From Haloferax litoreum (GTDB lineage Archaea > Halobacteriota > Halobacteria > Halobacteriales > Haloferacaceae): a DNA stretch of 64,000 nucleotides. The stretch spans positions 310,001 to 374,000 of the forward strand of contig NZ_WKJO01000001.1 in the NCBI RefSeq assembly GCF_009674605.1, read 5' to 3'. The stretch's first letter is position 1. Each line of letters opens with the position of its first letter. Made by a program: the position numbers and the translations under genes. Of this stretch, positions 34,407 to 40,839 are shown one piece after another. The notes under the pieces are model-generated. The model saw only the letters and a program-made list of their open reading frames with translations, did not search any database and was not told the origin of the DNA.

Positions 34407-35909
34407 ATGACCGCACCGACCGTCGTCACCGACCGCGACGACTTTCGCGCGACTGCGGCGTCGGCCCCCGACGGCGCGCGCGTCCCCGTCGAAGTTCGGG
34501 TCCGCGTCTCGGACCCCTTCGACGCCTATCGGCGTAGCCGACGGGACGCTGGTGGCTTCTTCTACGAGACGACCGGCGGCCAATCCGGGTGGGGCGCGTT
34601 CGGCGTCAAACCCGTCGAACGTCTCGCTGTTGGCGCAGATGCCGTCTCCCGAGACGATACCGCGCCGACGCTCGCCGCACTCGAAGGACTCGTCGACGCC
34701 GAGACACTCGTTCGTGGCGAGTGCGACGTTCCGTATCCCTGTGGCCTGTTTGGTTGGCTTTCGTACGACGTGGCCCGCGAACTCGAATCCCTCCCCGACC
34801 ACACGACCGACGACCGACACCTCCCGCACCTGCAACTCGGCGTGTACGACCTCGTCGCCTCGTGGGAAGAACCGCGGACCGACGACGGTGACGACACGCT
34901 CCTTCGAATCACCTGCTGTCCCCGAACCCCCACGGATTCGGACTTCGGCGAAGTGTACGACACGGCACGTGAGCGTGCGCTGGGACTCGCAGAGGACGCA
35001 GTGGACGGAACTCCCAGACCGGTGGAAGCGCCTGTCGCGTCTCACGAAGCGCAGTTCGAGAGTGAATGCGGGCGCGAAGTGTTCGCCGACCGCGTTCGCG
35101 CGGCAAAGCAGTACATCCACGACGGCGACACCTTCCAAGCGAACCTCTCGCAGCGACTCGTCGCACCTGCGGCGGTTCATCCTGTCGACGCCTACGCGGC
35201 CCTCCGTGCCGTCAATCCGGCACCGTACTCGGGACTCCTCGAACTTCCCGGCCTCGACCTCGTGAGTGCCAGTCCCGAACTACTCCTTCGAATCGACGGC
35301 GAGCGACTCGTCACGGAACCCATCGCCGGAACCCGTCCCAGAGGGGCGACACCGGAGGAAGACCAGCGACTCGAAGCCGACCTGACGACAGACGAAAAAG
35401 AGCGGGCCGAACACGCCATGCTCGTGGATTTGGAGCGAAACGACCTCGGAAAGGTCTCCGAGTACGGGTCGGTCGACGTGACCGAGTACCGTCGTGTCGA
35501 CCGCTACTCCGAAGTCATGCACCTCGTCTCGCTCGTCGAGGGCCGGCGGCGCGAAGGCACAACGCTCGCCGACGCCATCGCGGCGGTGTTCCCCGGCGGG
35601 ACCATCACGGGTGCGCCAAAGCCCCGGACGATGGAGATTATCGACGAACTCGAATCGACCCGTCGCGGCCCATACACCGGGAGCATGTTCGCCATCGGAC
35701 TCGACGACAGCGCGGTGTTGAACATCGTCATCCGGACGCTCGTTCGCTACCGCGACGAGTACCACCTCCGCGTCGGCGCGGGCATCGTCCACGACTCCGA
35801 CCCGAACAGCGAGTACGACGAGACGTTGGCGAAGGCACGCGCGCTCGTCACTGCAATCGACGAGGCACTCGGCGAACGCGCGAAGATGACTGTGGGTGCA
35901 GACCGATGA
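34407..35909 (+). CDS. pabB: Aminodeoxychorismate synthase component I (PabB; TrpE-like active site)
   Basis: A 500-residue chorismate-binding enzyme. [18 protein letters not shown], the PIAGTRPRG motif with Ala307, [32 protein letters not shown] and [12 protein letters not shown] are all present. With PabA it aminates chorismate for p-aminobenzoate/folate. E. coli-type PabB has Lys at the Ala307 position (PIKGT), while TrpE has Ala. The downstream pabC-like lyase and absence of trp genes argue for PabB. Start at ATG 34407 is supported by a TATA-like cgtttac at -28. Overlaps pabA by 4 bases. Confidence 0.85.
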   Translation: MTAPTVVTDRDDFRATAASAPDGARVPVEVRVRVSDPFDAYRRSRRDAGGFFYETTGGQSGWGAFGVKPVERLAVGADAVSRDDTAPTLAALEGLVDAETLVRGECDVPYPCGLFGWLSYDVARELESLPDHTTDDRHLPHLQLGVYDLVASWEEPRTDDGDDTLLRITCCPRTPTDSDFGEVYDTARERALGLAEDAVDGTPRPVEAPVASHEAQFESECGREVFADRVRAAKQYIHDGDTFQANLSQRLVAPAAVHPVDAYAALRAVNPAPYSGLLELPGLDLVSASPELLLRIDGERLVTEPIAGTRPRGATPEEDQRLEADLTTDEKERAEHAMLVDLERNDLGKVSEYGSVDVTEYRRVDRYSEVMHLVSLVEGRRREGTTLADAIAAVFPGGTITGAPKPRTMEIIDELESTRRGPYTGSMFAIGLDDSAVLNIVIRTLVRYRDEYHLRVGAGIVHDSDPNSEYDETLAKARALVTAIDEALGERAKMTVGADR

Positions 35910-36574
35910 CGCGCATCCTCGTCGTCGACAACTACGATTCGTTCGCCTACAACCTCGTCCAGTACGTCGGCGAGTTCGCAGACGAGGTGGACGTGTACCG
36001 AAACGATGCCCTGACGACCGAGGATATCCGCAACATCGACCCCGACGGAATCGTCATCTCACCCGGTCCGGGAACACCCGCCGACGCGGGCATCTCTATC
36101 CCCACGTTCCGTGACCTCGACTACCCGACCCTCGGTGTCTGTCTCGGCCACCAGTCGCTCTGTGCGGCCCTCGGTGCCCACGTCGGCCACGCGCCCGAAG
36201 TCGTCCACGGAAAACCCTCGTTGGTCGAACACGACGGCAAGGGCGTCTTCACCGGCCTCCCCGACCGAATCGAAGTCGGGCGCTACCACTCACTCGCCGT
36301 CGAACTGGACGACATTCCCGACGAGTTGGTCGTCACCGCGTACACGGTCGGTGATGAGAGTGGGGGCGACACCAAATCGGCCGTTGGTGCCGACGACACG
36401 CAGGTCGTGATGGGCGTCCGCCACCGCGAGAAACCGCATGTCGGCGTCCAGTTCCACCCCGAGAGCATCCTGACCGAGTCGGGCAAAGCCATCGTCCGCA
36501 ACTTCGTCGCTCTCGCCGCGGGGGAGTCACCAGTCGCGGATACGTGGCAGGCGCGGGAGGCGAACCATGAGTGA
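35906..36574 (+). CDS. pabA: Glutamine amidotransferase PabA/TrpG
   Basis: A 222-residue class I glutamine amidotransferase supplying ammonia to Pab[18 protein letters not shown] opens the protein, GVCLGHQSL carries nucleophile Cys79, and [12 protein letters not shown] has the catalytic His and Glu. A non-conserved insertion (about 150-165, [17 protein letters not shown]) is extra. ATG overlaps the pabB stop (ATGA) and its end overlaps pabC by 8 bases, so three genes form one translational unit. Confidence 0.92.
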   Translation: MTRILVVDNYDSFAYNLVQYVGEFADEVDVYRNDALTTEDIRNIDPDGIVISPGPGTPADAGISIPTFRDLDYPTLGVCLGHQSLCAALGAHVGHAPEVVHGKPSLVEHDGKGVFTGLPDRIEVGRYHSLAVELDDIPDELVVTAYTVGDESGGDTKSAVGADDTQVVMGVRHREKPHVGVQFHPESILTESGKAIVRNFVALAAGESPVADTWQAREANHE

Positions 36575-37481
36575 CGACGACACGGTGCGGCGGTACTACG
36601 TCGACGACGAACTCGTTCCGGCGGACGAGGCGTCGATTCCTGTCACGGACCGCGGGTTCCTCTACGGGGACGCAGCATTCGAGACACTCCGTGCATACGG
36701 CGGTGGCGTGTTCCACTGGGAGGCCCACGCGGACCGCCTCGCCGAGACGTGCGACGTACTCGGCATGGACCACGGTCTCTCAGACGACGACTTGCGAGCG
36801 CGTATCGACGAGACACTCGCAGCCAATGGCCTCGAAGAAGCGTACGTCCGCCTCTCGATTACTCGCGGGTCGCAACCCGGTCGCCTCACCCCCGCCGAAG
36901 ACGTAGACCCGCGAGTCGTCGTCATCGTCGAACCGCTCCCGCGCGGTGGTCGCAATTCGGACCCTGTCTGGGACGGCCCGGCGACGGTCCAGACGGTCAG
37001 GACGCGCCGAATCCCTGACCGGGCCGTCCCCGCACGGGCGAAGACACACAACTACCTCAATGGAATCCTCGCACGCGTCGAACTCCGCGTCACCGGCGCT
37101 GACGAAGCGCTCATGCTGGATTCGGATGGGTACGTCACCGAAGGTGCGACGAGCAACCTGTTTTTCGTCGCCGACAACGCCCTCTGCACACCGAGTCTCG
37201 ACGGTCCCGTCTTGCCGGGTATCACCAGACGAGTCGTCTTGGACCTCGCTCGACAGGAGGGCATCCCGATTCGCGAACGACGCTTCACCCCGGACGACGT
37301 GCGCGACGCGGACGAGGCGTTTCTCACGAACTCGACGTGGGAACTCCGCCCCATCGAGACAGTCGATGGCATCTCGGTCGGCGACGGTCCCGTGACGAAA
37401 TTGCTCTCTCGACTCTACGACGACTACGTGGAGCGACGGTACTACGAGGAGTCGCGCGACGAGGGTATCGCGTCCGAGTAA
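36567..37481 (+). CDS. pabC: Aminodeoxychorismate lyase / class IV aminotransferase
   Basis: A 304-residue fold-type IV PLP enzyme. DRGFLYGDAAFETLRAYGG opens the active site; Lys159 in ARAKTHNYLNGI is the PLP lysine; DGYVTEGATSNLFFV and LPGITRRVVLDLA are the other family blocks. In this operon it most likely converts aminodeoxychorismate to p-aminobenzoate and pyruvate; by sequence alone it could be a D-amino-acid or branched-chain aminotransferase. Last gene of pabBAC. Confidence 0.87.
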   Translation: MSDDDTVRRYYVDDELVPADEASIPVTDRGFLYGDAAFETLRAYGGGVFHWEAHADRLAETCDVLGMDHGLSDDDLRARIDETLAANGLEEAYVRLSITRGSQPGRLTPAEDVDPRVVVIVEPLPRGGRNSDPVWDGPATVQTVRTRRIPDRAVPARAKTHNYLNGILARVELRVTGADEALMLDSDGYVTEGATSNLFFVADNALCTPSLDGPVLPGITRRVVLDLARQEGIPIRERRFTPDDVRDADEAFLTNSTWELRPIETVDGISVGDGPVTKLLSRLYDDYVERRYYEESRDEGIASE

Positions 37482-37492
37482 CCGCGGCCGTC

Positions 37493-37909
37493 TCAGAATT
37501 CGACGTTCGACTTCGAACTGCGGTCCGCGGGGTCGGTCTCTATCGCACCTGTTCCTTCGAACGAGAAGTCGTCGTCGGAGAGGAACACGTGGTCGCCGTC
37601 GATGGTGAGGTCGATGTCGTCGAGGACGGCACCCTCGCACGGCCCGTAGTTGCAGTACCCGGAGTCCGCTTCGAAGTACGCGCCGTGGTTCTCGCAGATT
37701 ATCTCGCCGTTGCGCATCTCCGCGCCCGACCCCTTGTCGAGTTTGATGTGCGTCAGGTGCATGCAGTAGTTCAACCAGCCGGTGATATCGCCGTCGTCGC
37801 GGACGAGAATCGCCTCGCGTTCTTCTCCGTCGTCGTCGCGGACGCGGAAGAGAAACGTCGTGTCCTCGGGGACGTCGTCGACACCACAGATTCGTTCCAA
37901 GTCGCTCAT
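37493..37909 (-). CDS. Rieske-type 2Fe-2S protein
   Basis: A 138-residue soluble Rieske protein: first ligand pair in NYCMHLTH (CxH) and second in ICENHGAYFEADSGYC (CxxH). No signal peptide or membrane anchor, so a cytosolic ferredoxin-like electron carrier or oxygenase component. It ends with an acidic tail. A TATA-like GATTTTCTAC (minus strand) is about 27 bases before the ATG. Convergent with pabC, 11 bases apart. Confidence 0.88.
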   Translation of the reverse strand: MSDLERICGVDDVPEDTTFLFRVRDDDGEEREAILVRDDGDITGWLNYCMHLTHIKLDKGSGAEMRNGEIICENHGAYFEADSGYCNYGPCEGAVLDDIDLTIDGDHVFLSDDDFSFEGTGAIETDPADRSSKSNVEF

Positions 37910-38045
37910 TGGGGTCAGGTTGGAGGGGTGTAGAAAATCTCCTTCGGAAGTGGACGATGAGTCTCCGGATAGAGGCGGGGTTGTGTCAGGCCGGTAAGGG
38001 ACGAAGAATTTATCCAGCTGAATGACAAAAATCCGAACTCGTGTA

Positions 38046-38081
38046 ATGGAGCCTAACTCTACTCAGCCCGAGGACGAATGA
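38046..38081 (+). other. Short leader ORF overlapping the antiporter start
   Basis: An 11-codon ORF (MEPNSTQPEDE, stop TGA) begins at 38046, close behind a TATA-like gaatttatcc (38006-38015). Its stop overlaps the antiporter ATG at 38078 as ATGA. Translation of the leader could deliver ribosomes to the main start. No Shine-Dalgarno is seen before 38078. Confidence 0.4.
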
Positions 38082-39007
38082 CCGACAGCGTACCCGTCGC
38101 GATTGTCACGTTCGCTTTGAGTATCGGGGCTATGTGGGTCGGTGCAGAAGCGTTCGTGTCCAGCGCCGCCGGGGTGGCACGTCGCTTCGGCCTCTCGGAC
38201 CTCGTCGTGGGTCTCACGGTGGTTGCCCTCGGAACGTCGGCCCCGGAGGCCGCCGTCAGTGTCGACGCCGCTCTCGTCGGAAACGGTGATATCGCAGTGG
38301 CGAACGTCGTCGGCTCGAATCTCTTCAACATCGGTATCGTTCTCGGTGGTATCGCGGCCATCGTCGGCGTTCGAAGTTCTTCTCGGATGGTCCGGCGAGA
38401 CGGAGTGGCGATGATACTCTCGACGGTGTTGCTGCTGGCGGTCCTGTGGGATTTACAGGTGAGCCGTCTCGATGGGGTCGTCTTGCTCCTCGCGTTCGCC
38501 GGCTACCTCACCGCCCTGTTCGTCCGACCGGACGAGTCGGGAGACGCACCGACCGAACCCCGTCGAGCAACGTGGCTCACCGCTCTCCTTCTCGTCGGTG
38601 GACTCGCTACTATCGTCGCTGCCGCGCACTTCCTCGTGGAGTCGGCAGTATCTATCGCCGAGACGGCGGGCCTCTCCGAGTGGGTCATCGGGGAAACTAT
38701 CGTCGCAGTGGGCACGTCGACTCCGGAAATCATCGCCTCCGTCACCGCCGCACGGAACGGGATGGGCGACATCGCCGCGGGCAACCTCATCGGGAGCAAC
38801 GTGTTCAATGCGCTGTTCATCTTGGGCATCACGTCGACGATAGCACCTATCGTGGTCGTCGAGACCGCTATCGGGACCACAACGTGGTTACTTTTCCTCT
38901 CCGTGCTCACCGCCGTCCTCCTCGGAACGAAAGGACGATTGGGACGACTCGAAGGTGCGGTGCTCGTTGCGATTAACGTGAGTCGCTGGATACTCGATAT
39001 CTTGTGA
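38078..39007 (+). CDS. Ca2+/cation antiporter, CaCA family
   Basis: A 309-residue antiporter with about ten helices. Two canonical alpha-repeats: VGLTVVALGTSAPEAAVSV...NVVGSNLFNIGIVLG and IGETIVAVGTSTPEIIASV...NLIGSNVFNALFILG. A third CaCA gene within 9 kb. It is transcribed toward the tRNA region and has a short overlapping leader ORF. Ion specificity cannot be read from the sequence. Confidence 0.9.
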   Translation: MTDSVPVAIVTFALSIGAMWVGAEAFVSSAAGVARRFGLSDLVVGLTVVALGTSAPEAAVSVDAALVGNGDIAVANVVGSNLFNIGIVLGGIAAIVGVRSSSRMVRRDGVAMILSTVLLLAVLWDLQVSRLDGVVLLLAFAGYLTALFVRPDESGDAPTEPRRATWLTALLLVGGLATIVAAAHFLVESAVSIAETAGLSEWVIGETIVAVGTSTPEIIASVTAARNGMGDIAAGNLIGSNVFNALFILGITSTIAPIVVVETAIGTTTWLLFLSVLTAVLLGTKGRLGRLEGAVLVAINVSRWILDIL

Positions 39008-39093
39008 CGGTGGCCGAGTCGAATTCCTAGAGAAGCACGTCCTCCCAGCACGACGAGATGCACTGCGTGTGGGAGTGTCGTTTTCAGGAGAAG

Positions 39094-39114
39094 TAGCGGG
39101 AGGTAGATGTGAAC
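39094..39114 (-). repeat. tRNA-iMet 3'-end copy 1
   Basis: Copy of the 3' 21 bases of the initiator tRNA (T-loop, T-stem and acceptor arm) with one mismatch (plus strand agatgtgaac instead of agatttgaac). It is followed by sequence unrelated to the tRNA body, so it is a fragment and not a gene. Confidence 0.75.
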
Positions 39115-39232
39115 CTCACTCGCAACGCTTCGCGTTGCTCGCTGGTTCAAACTACCTGGTGCAATTTTCAGAGAATCACGTCGGCGAAGTGCGACAAGAC
39201 GCACTGCGTGGGAGTGTCGTTTTCAGGAGAAG

Positions 39233-39253
39233 TAGCGGGAGGTAGATTTGAAC
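39233..39253 (-). repeat. tRNA-iMet 3'-end copy 2
   Basis: Exact copy of the 3' 21 bases of the tRNA, 139 bases from copy 1 and 129 bases from the intact gene. It diverges from the tRNA beyond the T-loop, as expected of an attachment-site core. Confidence 0.8.
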
Positions 39254-39297
39254 CTCGGTCGCTGACGCTCCCTGGTTCACATCTACTGAGCTATGAG

Positions 39298-39354
39298 GCC
39301 GACCTCAGTGGGTCACGCCGAGACGAGACTCGGCGTTCAGGAGTTGAGGTCGGC
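39298..39354. other. Nested perfect hairpin beside the tRNA
   Basis: Outer stem gccgacctca / tgaggtcggc (39298-39307 with 39345-39354) encloses an inner stem acgccgag / ctcggcgt (39315-39322 with 39329-39336). All 18 pairs are perfect. It ends 8 bases before the tRNA 3' end (minus strand sense) and could be a terminator, a recombination-site structure or a small RNA. Confidence 0.6.
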
Positions 39355-39362
39355 AAAAACAT

Positions 39363-39436
39363 AGCGGGAGGTAGATTTGAACTACCGATCTCCGGGTTAT
39401 GAGCCCGGCGGAATCTCCTGGCTATCCCATCCCGCT
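39363..39436 (-). tRNA. Initiator tRNA-Met (CAT)
   Basis: A 74-base cloverleaf on the minus strand: acceptor AGCGGGA/TCCCGCT with the A1-U72 pair of archaeal initiators, anticodon stem CCGGG/CCCGG (three G-C pairs next to the loop, an initiator hallmark), loop CTCATAA with anticodon CAT, and T-arm GGTAG-TTCAAAT-CTACC. No intron; CCA is not encoded. Its 3' end faces the repeat block. Confidence 0.95.
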
Positions 39437-39496
39437 GAATCAACAAAAGTGACGTTCACTGTTAAGGCTTCTGTTTCGGGAGCTGTGTGGCAATTT

Positions 39497-39964
39497 TCAC
39501 CGTGAGTCACGGTGACGCGAACCCGCCCCGATTCGCCACGTGAAGAGACTCTCTGCGACGTAGTTCAAGAACATCGAGGCACCGATTGCGATGGGGAGCG
39601 GGATGAGTTGCCAGAGGTCGATGCCAGCGACGGGAATCGTCAGCGGAACCTCTCTGAGTGCGCGGACGACGAGTACCTGCACGGCGAGGCCACCGCTCCT
39701 GACGAGATTCGACTTGACGAACCGCCGAACCTTCGCGAGGAGGTGGTCCGACCCCGCGTCGGCAAACGTCCAGCGGTCGTTGATGACGAACATCACGACG
39801 ATGGCGACTTCTGCGCCGGCGAGTTTGGCTACCTCGCCGACGACGCCGAACACGACGATGAGCAGGCTACTCACCGTAAGGTCGAACATCGCCCCGACAG
39901 CACCGACAGATGCGAACTTCCCGAAGCGGGCACCAGAGAGGAGCGCGGACAACCGATTAGTCAT
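39497..39964 (-). CDS. GtrA-like membrane protein
   Basis: A 155-residue protein with four transmembrane helices, typical of GtrA/DPMS3: GKFASVGAVGAMFDLTVSSLL, EVAIVVMFVINDRWTF (the conserved N-x-x-W-T-F), and FLNYVAESLFTWR. GtrA proteins are thought to flip polyprenyl-phosphate sugars or to support dolichol-phosphate mannose synthase. It overlaps the upstream glycosyltransferase by 8 bases, so the two act together. Confidence 0.9.
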   Translation of the reverse strand: MTNRLSALLSGARFGKFASVGAVGAMFDLTVSSLLIVVFGVVGEVAKLAGAEVAIVVMFVINDRWTFADAGSDHLLAKVRRFVKSNLVRSGGLAVQVLVVRALREVPLTIPVAGIDLWQLIPLPIAIGASMFLNYVAESLFTWRIGAGSRHRDSR

Positions 39965-40742
39965 CCATGACCTCGCACGAGGCGTCCTCGACGAGGGTTC
40001 GCTCGTCGTTGCGGGCGGCGATGAACTCGTGGAGCCTGTCCTGTCGAATCGTTCGCGCGCGATGCCGTGACCGAAGGAGGCCGCGGCCCATCTTGAGCGT
40101 CGTGTCGATAGGCGAGACGGTCGAATTCGGCTGGTCCTCCCAGACGACCGGGACTTCGGCGATTCGGTGGTCGAACGCCCCCGAAACGGCGATGAGTTCG
40201 ATGTCCCACGCGAACCCGGGTTCGTACAGGTGCGTCCGCACGTCGCCCCACGCGTCGGCGGTGATGGCCTTCGCACCGCACTGGTAGTCGTAGAGTGGGA
40301 CCTCGGTGAGATGGCGTGCCAACCACGCGAAGCCGTCGCCGAGATAGCGACGGGCGACGGTCTGGTGCGAGGCGACGGTTGCGTCCGGGTGGCGTCGTGA
40401 CCCGACTGCGAGGTCAGCGCCGTCGTGGACGGCGTCGACGACCTGTGCCATGGACTCGGCGGGCGTGCTCCCGTCGGCGTCTGCGAACGCGAGGATATCA
40501 GTGTCGAGGGCTTCGAACCCCGCGGTGATGGCCGCGCCCTTTCCGCGGCGGGCGTCGACGGGGTTCACAGTCACGACTGAAGGGAGGGAATCGAGGGCGT
40601 CGAGGGTCGTCGACCGCGGCGCATCGAGTTCGACCCGGACCACCTCAGGGTCGAGTTCCTCGACGAGGGCGTGGACGTACGGGACCAGACGATCGGGGTT
40701 CGGTCGATAGGCTGGGACCACGACCCCGACAGACTGCGACAT
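39957..40742 (-). CDS. GT2 glycosyltransferase (dolichyl-phosphate sugar synthase-like)
   Basis: A 261-residue soluble GT2 enzyme: VGVVVPAYRPNPDRL (nucleotide site), ARRGKGAAITAGFEALDTDILAFADADGS (with the DxD), YDYQCGAKA and LYEPGFAWDIEL. It resembles DPM1/GtrB-type synthases that load a sugar from NDP-sugar onto dolichyl phosphate. No C-terminal membrane helices. Coupled to the GtrA gene and divergent from DUF2298. The ATG at 40742 has a TATA-like GCTTTTTACC 27 bases upstream. The sugar is unknown. Confidence 0.88.
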   Translation of the reverse strand: MSQSVGVVVPAYRPNPDRLVPYVHALVEELDPEVVRVELDAPRSTTLDALDSLPSVVTVNPVDARRGKGAAITAGFEALDTDILAFADADGSTPAESMAQVVDAVHDGADLAVGSRRHPDATVASHQTVARRYLGDGFAWLARHLTEVPLYDYQCGAKAITADAWGDVRTHLYEPGFAWDIELIAVSGAFDHRIAEVPVVWEDQPNSTVSPIDTTLKMGRGLLRSRHRARTIRQDRLHEFIAARNDERTLVEDASCEVMDD

Positions 40743-40839
40743 GCACGTCCATTCTTCGAACGGGGTAAAAAGCAAACCGCTCTCGCACGCACACGTCATC
40801 CACAACACGTATTGTGTCGGCCGAACCTTCCTCGGACAG
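40743..40839. promoter_or_regulatory. Divergent promoter of GT2-gtrA and DUF2298
   Basis: A 97-base gap with minus-strand GCTTTTTACC (about -27 from 40742) and plus-strand acgtattgtgtc (about -30 from 40840). Both transcripts would be leaderless and could share regulation. Confidence 0.5.

Larger units (their letters stand above)
39008..39362. repeat. Intergenic block of tRNA-tail repeats and hairpins
   Basis: This 355-base stretch holds no gene. Two blocks of about 85 bases are closely similar (about 39031-39115 and 39171-39254). Each contains gcactgcgtg...gggagtgtcg, ttttcaggagaagt and then the 21-base 3' end of the tRNA-iMet gene. The first also has a GCAACGC-TTC-GCGTTGC hairpin. A nested hairpin fills 39298-39354. 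The pattern suggests repeated insertion and loss at the tRNA. Confidence 0.7.

Noticed and set aside
39100-39300. Possible additional tRNA genes at the tRNA-tail copies
   Set aside because: Only the T-loop and acceptor 3' half match; no anticodon arm can be formed, so they are fragments.
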